Made by a program: the position numbers and the translations under genes
Notes under the pieces: generated by a model
Database searches by the model: none
Told to the model about the DNA's origin: nothing
The model's input: the letters and a program-made list of their open reading frames with translations, nothing else
From: an uncultured Hydrogenophaga sp.
GTDB lineage: Bacteria; Pseudomonadota; Gammaproteobacteria; Burkholderiales; Burkholderiaceae_C
Assembly (NCBI RefSeq): GCF_958439165.1
Contig: NZ_OY288137.1
Location: 1 to 34,830 of the forward strand
Length of the DNA stretch: 34,830 bases
Direction of reading: 5' to 3'
Part shown: positions 15,129-24,047 of the stretch, one piece after another
Numbering within the stretch: the stretch's first letter is position 1
How the letters are laid out: the number at the start of each line of letters is the position of its first letter

Positions 15129-18100
15129 ATGCCCATGCTTGACCAAGTCGCCGACAGTGCACCGAAGGACAGCCCCGATGCCGACCTGGGGCCATTGGCC
15201 TGGGTCTTCGAGGAACTCCGCAAATCGCTGGACGCCGCCAACAAGGCCATCCGCCGGTTCCTGCGCGACCATGAGCAGGCCCGCAAGGGCGATCTTGAAG
15301 CGGCCGACCCCGGCTCCTTGCGTCTGGCCCGCCAGCAGATCCACCAGGCAGTGGGCGCGCTGGAGCTGGTCGGCCTGAGCGCTCCGGCGCAGGTGCTGCG
15401 TGGCATGGAAGCGGCTGTGCAGCGCTTCGTGCAGCGGCCCGACACCTGCACCGCGGAAGCCGCCGTCTGCGTCGAGCGGGCCGGCTTTGCCCTGGTCGAA
15501 TACCTGGATGGTGTCCTGCGCGGCAAGCAGCTGCCGCCCGTGGCCCTGTTCGCGCAATACCGCGAGGTGCAGGAGCTGGCGGGTGCTGAACGCATCCACC
15601 CGGCCGACCTCTGGTCTGCCGATCACCGCAACACCGATCTGCCCGCACCCGAGGGCGTCACCGTCCAGCAGCCGACGCCGGCACTGCGGTCCCTGTTCGA
15701 TCGGCTGGTGCTGCTGGTGGTGAAAACCCACAGCCCGGCATCCCTGCAATCCCTGGCCCGCCTGTGTGCCGGCTTGTCCGCCGGTGCGGCACACCCCCGG
15801 CAGCGCACCTTCTGGCGGGTGGCCGCGGCCTTCTTCGAGGCGCAGGCCGCCGGGTTGATCCCGGTCGACGTGTATGTGAAGCGAGCCACCTCGCGGGTTC
15901 TGCTGCAGTTCACCAGCCTGCAGCAGGGCAAGGCACAGGTGTCCGAAACGCTGCTGCACGATCTGCTGTTCTTCTGCGCACAGGCTGCGCAGGCCACGGC
16001 CGAGCGGTCCCCGCAGCTGCAGGGTGTTCGCGAAGCGTGCGGGCTGCAGGGACAGACGCCCGTCAATTACCAGCAGGCCTCGCTCGGACGTTACGACCCT
16101 GCGGTGCTCGCGCAGGCCCGCAAACGCATCCATGCGGCCAAGGAGACCTGGTCCCTGTTCGCGGGCGGCGATGCCTCCCGTGCCCGGCAGGCCACGGAGC
16201 AGATCGGCCTGATCGCCGATTCGCTGCTCAAGCTGCATCCCACGAGCACCGCCCTGGCGGCATCGCTGGTCCGTGCTGCCGAGCAGGCCGCCGGCTCGCC
16301 GTCCGGCGTGCGTCCGGAACTGGCCATGGAGGTGGCCACGGTCACCCTGTACCTCGAGGCCGTCTTCGACGATTTCGATCCCGCTGCCACCGAACTCACC
16401 GAGCGCAGTCAGGCGCTGGCCCGGCGCCTGGATGGCGCGATGGCCGGTGCGCCGTCGCAGCCGCTCGATCTGTGGATGGAGCAGCTCTACAGCCGGGTGA
16501 GTGATCGCCAGACCATGGGCAGTGTGGTGGGCGAGCTGAAGGTCTCGCTTGGCGAGGCCGAGAAGGCGCTCGACCAGTTCTTCCGTGACCCCCAGGAAAA
16601 GGCCGGCCTGCATGTGGCGGCCAGCCAGCTGGCCCAGATGCGTGGCGTGCTGTCCGTACTGGGGCTGGATCAGGCCGTTCACGCGGTGGCGCGCATGCGC
16701 ACGTCGGTGGAACAGATGATCGATACCGAGGTCGACGAGGTGCAGGCCCGGGCCGCTGGCACGTTCCAGCTGCTGGGCAACAACCTGAGCGCCCTGAGCT
16801 TCCTGGTCGACATGCTGAACTACCAGCCGACACTGGCCCGCAAGCTGTTCGTTTTCGATGACGAAGCCGGTGAGCTCAAGCCGGTGATGGGCCGCGTCGG
16901 CTCGCCCGATCCGATGGACGCCCCCCTGGCGCAGGACGCGCTGGAGCTGAGCCAGGGCGTGCAGCAGGTGGTGGAGGGCGTGCAGGACGGCACGCCGCTG
17001 GTGGACATCACCCGCGCACTGGACCAGCTGGCCGAGCAGGCCTCGCTGGCCGATCAGCCCGCCGTGGCGCGTGCAGCCCGGGAAGCGGCCGATGCCGTTG
17101 TCGCCAACGACCCGGACGCCGGAGCTCAGGCCCTGGTGGACCTGAGTGCGTCGGCCCCAGTCTCCAGGCCCGCCGAAGCGGCTCCTGCAGCGGCCGATGA
17201 CTCAGGGGACGATGACGATCTGCTGGGCATCTTCCTGGAAGAGGCCCGCGAGGTGGTGGTCAACGGCCGCGAGGCGGTCGCGCAGCTGCGCGACCACGGA
17301 CGCGATCTGGAGCAGCTCACCACGCTGCGCCGTGCCTTCCATACGCTCAAGGGCAGCTCACGCATGGTGGGCCTGACCGACTTCGGTGAAGCGGCCTGGT
17401 CGATGGAGCAGCTGCTCAATGCCACCCTGGCCGAGCAGCGCGGGGCCGGCCCCGACCTGCTCGATCTCTCGGCCAGCGCACTGGACGCCTTTGGCCAGTG
17501 GGCCGACGACATCGCTGCCGGCCGTCCGCCGGCCTGGACCGTGGCGGCTTTCCGCCGCAGTGCCGAGGCGCTGCGCGACCAGACCGGACCGGTGCCCCTG
17601 GAGCCGTCGCCGGTGGCTGAACCGGCAATGGTCGCCGTGCCCGAGGTTGCGCCCGAGGTTGTGCCCGAGGTCGAAGTGATCGATCTGGCCGACCTCCCGA
17701 TGCCCGAACTGCTGCCCGATCCGGTTCCGATGCCGGAACTGTCGGACATCGATCTGGGCAGCCTGGAAGCCTTTGCAGACGCACCTGGATCCGTTTCTGC
17801 GGCTGAGCCGGCACCCGCCGCCGATCTGCCGCCGGTGCAGGACGCCGTCGAAACGCAGGCCCCGGTGAACGAGCCCGACTCCATTTTTGCCAGCTACGAG
17901 GACGCCGAGTTCCTCGAGCCGGACGAAGCCGATGCTCCCCAGGAGCTCCAGGAGCCCCAGGCGGCGGTACAGGCCGAGGTGCAGGCCGAGCCTGCAAGCG
18001 ACGCTGTCGACGAACAGGTGCGGGTGATCGGTTCGCTGCGCATCGGCCTCAAGCTGTTCAACGTCTACCTCAACGAGGCCGACGAGTGGTCCCGGCGCCT

Positions 18101-20972
18101 GGGGACGGTGTTGTCCGAATGGGCGATGGAGACCCACGAGCCCGTGCCGGAAGCCGCAGAAGCGCTGGCCCACTCCCTGGCCGGCAGCTCGGCCACGGTG
18201 GGCTTTGATGCACTGTCGCAAGTGGCCCGTGCACTGGAACATGCGCTGGGCATGGTGGCTGCGCACCAGAACGACGGTTTCGTGGCCTCGGCCTCGCTGG
18301 CGAGCCTGTTCGTCGAGGCGTCCGAGGACATCCGTCGCCTGCTGCACCAGTTCGCTGCCGGCTTCCTGAAGGAGCCCGATGAGGCCCTGCTGACGGCTCT
18401 GCGGGAGGCGGCGAGTCAGGCCCACCTCCAGGCACCGGTCGACGCTGGCGATCCGGATGCTGCGATCGAGGTGATCGAAGAGGTCGATCTGCCAGACACC
18501 GCCGACATGGCCGACATGGTCGAGCCGGTGCCCGCATCGGTACCCCGGCCCGCACCCCGCCGGGCGGCGCATGCGGTGCAGGACATCGACGACGACATCG
18601 ATGCGGTCGACACGATCGATGTCGACCTGTTCCCCATCTTCACCGAAGAGGCCGAGGAGCTGCTGCCCCAGCTGGCCGGTGCCCTGCGGCAGTGGAGTGC
18701 GCGGCCCGACAACGCCAGCGCGCGGGCCGAGGTGCTGCGCAACCTGCACACCCTCAAGGGCAGTGCGCGACTGGCTGGCGCCCTGCGTCTGGGTGAGATG
18801 GCCCACCGCATGGAGACCGCTGCCGAAAGGCTCGGCTCCGACGTTCAACGCTCGGCCGACATCGAGCCGCTGCAGTCGGCATTCGATGCGATCGTGCAGC
18901 GCTTCGACCAGCTGCGGAACCCCGAAGCCGCCCAGGACGTGCTGCAGACGGCACCCGAAGGCGAAGCCGCTGCACCGGCCGAGCCGGCGGACACCGACAT
19001 GGTGGAGGCACCGGCCGCACCGGCTGCAGCCGCCGTTCCGGCCATGGTCAATGCCAGTGCCGGCCTCATCGGCCTCACCACGCCCCAGGCACCGGTGGCA
19101 CTGGCAGCGCGCAGCCAGAGCGCGGTCCGGGTTCGTCCCGAGTTGCTCGACCGGCTGGTCAACCAGGCCGGCGAGGTGCTGATCACGCGTTCGCGCATGG
19201 AGTCCGAGCTGGTGACCCTGCGTGCATCGCTCAAGGACCTCACCGGCAACCTGGACCGGCTGCGCCAGCAGTTGCGCGACATCGAGCTGCAGGCCGAGTC
19301 GCAGATGCAGTCCCGCCTGGCCCAGGCCCGTGACGCCGACCAGTCTTTCGACCCGCTGGAGTTCGACCGTTTCACACGCGTCCAGGAACTCACCCGCATG
19401 ATGGCCGAGTCGGTCAACGACGTGGCCACCGTGCAGCGCAACCTGCAGCGCGCGGTGGAGTCCACCGAGGACAGTCTGGTGGCCCAGGCACGTCAGACCC
19501 GAGAGCTGCAGCGCGACCTGCTGCGCACCCGCATGGTGGAGTTCGAGGGCATCTCCGAGCGCCTGTACCGCGTCGTGCGGCAGGCCTCCAAGGAGACCGG
19601 AAAACAGGTGCGGCTGGACATCACCGGCGGCAACATCGAGATGGACCGTGGTGTGCTGGACCGCATGACCGCTTCCTTCGAGCACCTGCTGCGCAACTGC
19701 GTGGTGCACGGCATCGAGTCGCCGGAGGTCCGGGCCGCTCGCGGCAAGCCGGCCGAAGGCCAGATCGAGATCACCTTGAGCCAGGAGCTCAACGATGTGT
19801 CGGTCGTCTTCTCGGACGACGGCAACGGCCTCGATCTGGACCGCCTGAGGGAGAAGGGCCTGGGGGCCGGGCTGATCGACGACACCGTGCCGGCCGACGA
19901 CCCGCGCGTGGCGCAGCTGGTGTTCGAACCCGGCATCAGCACGGCACAGACGGTGTCCGAGCTGGCCGGTCGCGGCATCGGCATGGATGTGGTCCGTAAC
20001 GATGTGGTGGGTCTGGGCGGCCGGGTGGAGACCGCCAGCCGGTCGGGCGAAGGCACCCGCTTCACGCTGGTGCTGCCGCTGACCACGGCGGTCACGCAGG
20101 TGGTCATGTTGCGCGCCGGCGAGCTCACCGTGGGCGTGCCGTCCAGCCTGGTGGAACTGGTTCGCCGCGTGTCGGCGGCCGAACTGGATGCCGCCTATGC
20201 CAGCGGCCAGATGGCCTTCGGCGGCGAGTCGATCCCGTTCTTCTGGTCCGGCGCCTTGCTGCAGTCTTCGGCCGCTTCGCAGGAATCGCAGGGTCGCACC
20301 CTGCCCGTCGTGATCTTCCGAAGCGCTGCGCAGCGGGTGGCCGTGCACGTCGACGAAGTGCTGGGCAGCCAGGAAGTGGTGGTCAAGAACCTGGGCGCGC
20401 AGCTGTCGCGCCTGCCGGGTCTGGCTGGCATGTCGGTGCTGGCTTCGGGCGCAGTGGTGCTGATCTACAACCCGGTGGCCTTGTCCACCGTGTATGGCGT
20501 GCAGGTGCGCAGCTGGGTGACGTCGAGGCAGGCGGCATCCGCTGCCGGAGCCCTTGGTGGCGCCGAACGGCCGGAAGCGGTCGTCAGCAGCGTGCCGCTG
20601 GTGCTGGTGGTGGACGATTCCATCACCGTCCGCCGCGTCACGCAGCGCCTGCTGCAGCGCGAAGGCTACCGTGTGGCCCTGGCGGCCGACGGTCTCCAGG
20701 CGCTCGAACGGCTGCAGGCCGAGCGGCCTGCGGTGGTGCTGTCCGACATCGAGATGCCGCGCATGGACGGCTTTGACCTGGTGCGCAACATCCGCAACGA
20801 TGCTGCCCTGAAGGGTCTGCCGGTGATCATGATCACCTCGCGCATCGCGGAGAAGCACCGGGAGCATGCCCGCGAGCTGGGTGTGGATCACTACCTCGGC
20901 AAGCCCTACGCGGAAGACGATCTGCTCGCGCTGGTCGCCCGCTATGCCCACGCACCGGCCGAAGCCGGCTGA
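15129..20972 (+). CDS. pilL: Hybrid chemotaxis histidine kinase PilL/ChpA
   Basis: A 1947-residue CheA-type kinase. The N-terminal 700 residues are helical and contain degenerate Hpt-like modules without clear histidines. Hpt-type phosphorylation motifs follow: H738 (H-T-L-K-G-S-S), H1015 in the variant H-S-L-A-G-S-S, and H1207 (H-T-L-K-G-S-A). They are separated by Pro/Glu/Ala-rich linkers. The kinase core has an N-box (L-R-N-C-V-V-H-G, Asn1523) and a G-R-G-I-G-M-D loop at about 1614. A CheW-like domain comes next, then a C-terminal receiver with Asp1873. It phosphorylates PilG and PilH. It is smaller than the 2472-residue P. aeruginosa ChpA. No pilK (CheR) or chpB (CheB) follows in this window. 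ATG 15129 was chosen; another in-frame ATG lies two codons on. Confidence 0.95.
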   Translation: MPMLDQVADSAPKDSPDADLGPLAWVFEELRKSLDAANKAIRRFLRDHEQARKGDLEAADPGSLRLARQQIHQAVGALELVGLSAPAQVLRGMEAAVQRFVQRPDTCTAEAAVCVERAGFALVEYLDGVLRGKQLPPVALFAQYREVQELAGAERIHPADLWSADHRNTDLPAPEGVTVQQPTPALRSLFDRLVLLVVKTHSPASLQSLARLCAGLSAGAAHPRQRTFWRVAAAFFEAQAAGLIPVDVYVKRATSRVLLQFTSLQQGKAQVSETLLHDLLFFCAQAAQATAERSPQLQGVREACGLQGQTPVNYQQASLGRYDPAVLAQARKRIHAAKETWSLFAGGDASRARQATEQIGLIADSLLKLHPTSTALAASLVRAAEQAAGSPSGVRPELAMEVATVTLYLEAVFDDFDPAATELTERSQALARRLDGAMAGAPSQPLDLWMEQLYSRVSDRQTMGSVVGELKVSLGEAEKALDQFFRDPQEKAGLHVAASQLAQMRGVLSVLGLDQAVHAVARMRTSVEQMIDTEVDEVQARAAGTFQLLGNNLSALSFLVDMLNYQPTLARKLFVFDDEAGELKPVMGRVGSPDPMDAPLAQDALELSQGVQQVVEGVQDGTPLVDITRALDQLAEQASLADQPAVARAAREAADAVVANDPDAGAQALVDLSASAPVSRPAEAAPAAADDSGDDDDLLGIFLEEAREVVVNGREAVAQLRDHGRDLEQLTTLRRAFHTLKGSSRMVGLTDFGEAAWSMEQLLNATLAEQRGAGPDLLDLSASALDAFGQWADDIAAGRPPAWTVAAFRRSAEALRDQTGPVPLEPSPVAEPAMVAVPEVAPEVVPEVEVIDLADLPMPELLPDPVPMPELSDIDLGSLEAFADAPGSVSAAEPAPAADLPPVQDAVETQAPVNEPDSIFASYEDAEFLEPDEADAPQELQEPQAAVQAEVQAEPASDAVDEQVRVIGSLRIGLKLFNVYLNEADEWSRRLGTVLSEWAMETHEPVPEAAEALAHSLAGSSATVGFDALSQVARALEHALGMVAAHQNDGFVASASLASLFVEASEDIRRLLHQFAAGFLKEPDEALLTALREAASQAHLQAPVDAGDPDAAIEVIEEVDLPDTADMADMVEPVPASVPRPAPRRAAHAVQDIDDDIDAVDTIDVDLFPIFTEEAEELLPQLAGALRQWSARPDNASARAEVLRNLHTLKGSARLAGALRLGEMAHRMETAAERLGSDVQRSADIEPLQSAFDAIVQRFDQLRNPEAAQDVLQTAPEGEAAAPAEPADTDMVEAPAAPAAAAVPAMVNASAGLIGLTTPQAPVALAARSQSAVRVRPELLDRLVNQAGEVLITRSRMESELVTLRASLKDLTGNLDRLRQQLRDIELQAESQMQSRLAQARDADQSFDPLEFDRFTRVQELTRMMAESVNDVATVQRNLQRAVESTEDSLVAQARQTRELQRDLLRTRMVEFEGISERLYRVVRQASKETGKQVRLDITGGNIEMDRGVLDRMTASFEHLLRNCVVHGIESPEVRAARGKPAEGQIEITLSQELNDVSVVFSDDGNGLDLDRLREKGLGAGLIDDTVPADDPRVAQLVFEPGISTAQTVSELAGRGIGMDVVRNDVVGLGGRVETASRSGEGTRFTLVLPLTTAVTQVVMLRAGELTVGVPSSLVELVRRVSAAELDAAYASGQMAFGGESIPFFWSGALLQSSAASQESQGRTLPVVIFRSAAQRVAVHVDEVLGSQEVVVKNLGAQLSRLPGLAGMSVLASGAVVLIYNPVALSTVYGVQVRSWVTSRQAASAAGALGGAERPEAVVSSVPLVLVVDDSITVRRVTQRLLQREGYRVALAADGLQALERLQAERPAVVLSDIEMPRMDGFDLVRNIRNDAALKGLPVIMITSRIAEKHREHARELGVDHYLGKPYAEDDLLALVARYAHAPAEAG

Positions 20973-20987
20973 AGGGAAGGGCAGGTC

Positions 20988-21011
20988 GAAGAAGGTCAGG
21001 CGGCCTTCTTC
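20988..21011. terminator. Inverted repeat between convergent pilL and phrB
   Basis: GAAGAAGG (20988-20995), an 8-nt loop, then CCTTCTTC (21004-21011). It straddles the stop codon of phrB and lies 15 bp after the pilL stop. It could serve as a bidirectional terminator, but there is no T-run on either side, and the right arm is coding sequence. Confidence 0.35.
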
Positions 21012-22471
21012 ACCACCGCATAACGCTCCAGCGTCTTCTCGCGCGCCAGGGCGTGGTCGACCACCGGGTGAGGGTAGTCGCGGCCCAGCTCCACACCGGC
21101 GGACAACCGTTCCATGGCGGGTGCCGCCCACGGCGCATGAATGGACTTGTCCGACAGGCCGGCCAGCTGTGGCAGGTAGCGCCGGATGAACTTGCCCTGT
21201 GGGTCGAACTTTTCGCTCTGGCTCACCGGGTTGAAGATGCGGAAGTACGGCTGGGCATCGCAGCCGCTGGAACTGGCCCATTGCCAGCCACCGTTGTTGG
21301 CCGCGAGGTCGAAGTCGATCAGCTTCTCGGCGAAGTAGCGTTCGCCCCACTGCCAGTGCAGCCCCAGGTCCTTGACCAGGAAGCTGGCCACCACCATGCG
21401 CAGGCGGTTGTGCATGTAGCCGGTGTGGTTGATCTGGGCCATGGCCGCGTCCACCAGGGGATAGCCGGTGCGGCCTTCGCACCAGGCTTCGAACAATGCC
21501 TTGGCCGAAGCGCCCTGCTCGAAGGCGATGCGGTCGTATTCCGGCTTGAAGGCCCGCTCGATCACGTGCGGGAAGTTGGCCATGATCTGGTGGTAGAAGT
21601 CGCGCCAGATCAGCTCGGACAGCCAGTTGCTCGCACCGGCGATGCCCTGCAGGTGCATGGGCCAGGCCAGCGAGGCGAGCTGCCGCACCGACACCGTGCC
21701 GAAGCGCAGGTGCACGCTGAGGTAGCTCGGACCCTTGACGGCGGGGAAATCGCGCGTTTCCTGGTAACGATCGATGCGCTGCACGAAATCTTCCAGCAGC
21801 CGCTGCGCGCCGCTGGCGCCGGCGGGCATGGGCAGCTGGGACAGGTTGGTGGGCTCGAAGCCGAGGTCCTGCAGTGAGGGCACCGGTCGTGCATGGCTGG
21901 CCGGGCGGGGCGCCAGGGCCGCAGCCAGCGGCTCCACCGGCCAGGCCTTCAGGTGTTCGTCGCGCAGCGCCTTGAGCCATGCGTTCTTGTAGGGCGTGAA
22001 CACGCCGAAGCTGCCGCCGGCCTGGGTGAGCACCTCGCGCCGCTCGAAGACCACATGGTCCTTGAAGCTGCGCAGGATGATGCCGGCGTGGGCCAGGTCA
22101 CCGAGCACCCGGGCGTCGCGGGCCAGGGCGGGCGGCTCGTCATCGTGGTTGGTGAACACCGCCTGCACGCCCAGGCTCTGCGCCAGCGCCGGAATGGCGT
22201 GGCGCGCGCTGTCGTGCAGCACGATCAGGCCGGCGTCCTCCACGCCCTGCTCGCGGCCCATCTCGCGCAGCCGTGCGTCCAGCTCGACCAGCGATTCGCG
22301 GATGAATTCCACCCGCCGGTCGGCGCGGGGCAGCGGGTCCAGGATGTCGCGGTCGAACACGAACACGCACCACACCCGACGGCAGCTGGCCAGGGCATGG
22401 TGCAGGGCGGTGTTGTCGGTGGCGCGCAGGTCGCGCCGGAACCACATCAGACCACTATCGAAACGTTGCAT
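20996..22471 (-). CDS. phrB: Deoxyribodipyrimidine photolyase (class I CPD type)
   Basis: A 491-residue light-driven DNA repair flavoprotein that splits cyclobutane pyrimidine dimers. The N-terminal alpha/beta domain for the antenna chromophore opens with L-M-W-F-R-R-D-L-R-A-T-D-N. The C-terminal FAD domain contains G-R-T-G-Y-P-L-V-D-A-A-M, M-H-N-R-L-R-M and N-N-G-G-W-Q-W-A, all characteristic of class I photolyases. The length fits the family (about 470-490). It is on the opposite strand to pilL (convergent) and divergent from algH, with 64 bp between the starts. Confidence 0.96.
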   Translation of the reverse strand: MQRFDSGLMWFRRDLRATDNTALHHALASCRRVWCVFVFDRDILDPLPRADRRVEFIRESLVELDARLREMGREQGVEDAGLIVLHDSARHAIPALAQSLGVQAVFTNHDDEPPALARDARVLGDLAHAGIILRSFKDHVVFERREVLTQAGGSFGVFTPYKNAWLKALRDEHLKAWPVEPLAAALAPRPASHARPVPSLQDLGFEPTNLSQLPMPAGASGAQRLLEDFVQRIDRYQETRDFPAVKGPSYLSVHLRFGTVSVRQLASLAWPMHLQGIAGASNWLSELIWRDFYHQIMANFPHVIERAFKPEYDRIAFEQGASAKALFEAWCEGRTGYPLVDAAMAQINHTGYMHNRLRMVVASFLVKDLGLHWQWGERYFAEKLIDFDLAANNGGWQWASSSGCDAQPYFRIFNPVSQSEKFDPQGKFIRRYLPQLAGLSDKSIHAPWAAPAMERLSAGVELGRDYPHPVVDHALAREKTLERYAVVKKAA

Positions 22472-22523
22472 GGCGGGTAGGGGAGTAGGGGCCGGGGCGG
22501 TCGGCCGGCCGAAGGGGGCGGCT

Positions 22524-22529
22524 TAAAAT
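22524..22529 (+). promoter_or_regulatory. -10 element close to the algH start
   Basis: TAAAAT lies only 6 bp before the ATG at 22536. If it is a -10 element, transcription would begin at or within a base or two of the start codon, giving a leaderless or nearly leaderless mRNA. The -35 region is GC-rich and not recognisable. Confidence 0.35.
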
Positions 22530-22535
22530 CCGCCG

Positions 22536-23123
22536 ATGTCTGCTGATTCTGCCCCCATCAATCTGACCAATCATTTCCTGATTGCGATGCCCGGCCTCAG
22601 CGACGAGCTTTTTGGCCGCAGCGTGGTGTTCATGTGCGAGCACAGCGAACGCGGTGCACTGGGGCTGATCATCAACAAGCCCGGCGAGATCCTGCTGCCC
22701 CGGCTGTTCGAGAAGGTCGACCTGAACCTGGCCCGCGACGACCTGGCGGCCCACCCGGTGTTTCAGGGCGGTCCGGTGCAGACCGAACGCGGCTTCGTTC
22801 TGCACGACGCGGTGGGTGACGACGGCGAGGGGGTGTATGCCTCCACTCTGAGCATTCCCGGTGGTCTGGAGATGACCACTTCGCGCGATGTGCTGGAGGC
22901 CATGGCCCTGGGCGCCGGACCGAGCCGCGTGTTCGTGTCGCTGGGGTATGCCTCCTGGGCCAAGGGCCAGCTGGAATCCGAAATCACCGAGAACTCCTGG
23001 CTCACCGTCGAGGCCGACCCGGCCATCATCTTCGAGGCGCCGGTGGATCAGCGCTACGAGCGCGCCATGGGCCTGCTGGGCCTGCAACCCTGGATGTTGT
23101 CGCGCGATGCCGGTCACGCCTGA
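22536..23123 (+). CDS. algH: UPF0301/AlgH family protein (YqgE)
   Basis: A 195-residue protein of standard length. Family hallmarks are N-H-F-L-I-A-M-P near the start, then E-R-G-A-L-G-L-I-I-N-K-P, G-G-P-V-Q-T-E-R-G-F-V-L-H, and G-Y-A-S-W-A-K-G-Q-L-E-S-E-I. The family is conserved next to ruvX and pyrimidine genes in many proteobacteria. Its biochemical role is not established; the name AlgH comes from an alginate regulation phenotype in Pseudomonas. It overlaps ruvX by 17 bp, so the two are co-translated. Confidence 0.95.
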   Translation: MSADSAPINLTNHFLIAMPGLSDELFGRSVVFMCEHSERGALGLIINKPGEILLPRLFEKVDLNLARDDLAAHPVFQGGPVQTERGFVLHDAVGDDGEGVYASTLSIPGGLEMTTSRDVLEAMALGAGPSRVFVSLGYASWAKGQLESEITENSWLTVEADPAIIFEAPVDQRYERAMGLLGLQPWMLSRDAGHA

Positions 23124-23526
23124 CGCCACGGCCGTGCCCGACCGCTGCCAGACCTTCGTCGCCTTCGACGTGGGCCGCAAGCGCACCGGCGTGGCCACCG
23201 GGAACCGCCTGACCCGCACCGCCACGCCCCGTCCGACCCTGAAGGCCGAAGGTGACGCGCGCTGGCCCCAGGTCGCGGTGATCCTGCGCGAGTGGCAGCC
23301 CGACGCCCTGGTGGTGGGCGTGCCTTTCCACCCCGATGGTGCCGAGCACGAGAACACCGCACTGGCGCGGCGTTTTGCCCGCCAGCTGCGCGGCCGCCAT
23401 GGCCTGCCGGTGTTCGAGGTGGACGAGCGCTACAGCACCACCGAAGCCCATGCCCTGGGCGCCGCCGATGCCGATGCGGCATCGGCCTGCATCATCCTGG
23501 AACAGTTCCTGAGGAGCCTGCCTTGA
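23107..23526 (+). CDS. ruvX: Holliday junction resolvase-like protein RuvX (YqgF)
   Basis: A 139-residue RNase H-fold protein. The first acidic residue is D21 in A-F-D-V-G-R-K-R-T-G-V-A. G-V-P-F-H-P-D-G and V-D-E-R-Y-S-T-T-E-A supply the other conserved family segments, and D-A-A-S-A-C-I-I-L-E ends the active-site set. In E. coli, YqgF is needed for 16S rRNA 5'-end maturation; resolvase activity has also been proposed. The ATG lies inside the end of algH (17-bp overlap), and the stop overlaps the pyrR start codon. The first 13 residues are a non-conserved lead. Confidence 0.93.
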   Translation: MPVTPDATAVPDRCQTFVAFDVGRKRTGVATGNRLTRTATPRPTLKAEGDARWPQVAVILREWQPDALVVGVPFHPDGAEHENTALARRFARQLRGRHGLPVFEVDERYSTTEAHALGAADADAASACIILEQFLRSLP

Positions 23527-24047
23527 CCCCCTTGCCGGATTACCCCCTGCCCGACGCGGAGGCGCTGTACGAGGCGCTGCGCAACGGTGTGAACCTGCTG
23601 CTGGCCGGCGGCCCCCAGCCGACCCATCTGGTGGGCATCACCTCCGGCGGCGCCTGGCTGGCCGAGCGGCTGCAGCATGACCTGGGCCGCAGCGGCGAGC
23701 CGGGCATCGTGTCCTCCGCCATGCACCGGGACGACTTCGCGCAGCGCGGCCTGGCCAGCGCCCGCCAGACCTCGCTGCCCTTCGATGTGAACGGTGCACA
23801 CCTGCTGCTGGTCGACGACGTGCTGTTCACCGGCCGCACCCTGCGCGCGGTGCTCAACGAACTGTTCGACCATGGCCGCCCGGCCAGCGTGCGCCTGGCC
23901 GTGCTGGTGGACCGGGGCGGCCGCGAGCTGCCGATCCAGGCCGACCTGGCCGCGGCCCGGCTGCCGGTACCGGCCGACCGCACCCTGTCGCTGGCCCGCA
24001 CCGAGAGCGGACAGCTGAGGTTCAACCTGGAGGCCCGTCAGCCATGA
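23523..24047 (+). CDS. pyrR: PyrR family protein (uracil phosphoribosyltransferase / pyr regulator)
   Basis: A 174-residue type I phosphoribosyltransferase. The PRPP loop V-D-D-V-L-F-T-G-R-T is at residues 97-106. G-I-T-S-G-G near 38-43 and S-S-A-M-H-R-D-D near 64-71 fit PyrR. PyrR converts uracil and PRPP to UMP, and in Firmicutes it also attenuates pyr mRNA by RNA binding; in betaproteobacteria the regulatory role is uncertain. The start is a TTG at 23523 overlapping the ruvX stop (TTGA), because no ATG or GTG exists before the conserved region. It overlaps pyrB by 4 bp (ATGA). Confidence 0.93.
   Translation: MTPLPDYPLPDAEALYEALRNGVNLLLAGGPQPTHLVGITSGGAWLAERLQHDLGRSGEPGIVSSAMHRDDFAQRGLASARQTSLPFDVNGAHLLLVDDVLFTGRTLRAVLNELFDHGRPASVRLAVLVDRGGRELPIQADLAAARLPVPADRTLSLARTESGQLRFNLEARQP

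Noticed and set aside
17358..21980. A 1540-codon minus-strand open frame over pilL and phrB
   Set aside because: Its sequence is His/Gly/Gln-rich shadow of the pilL coding strand; pilL is strongly supported by its domains.
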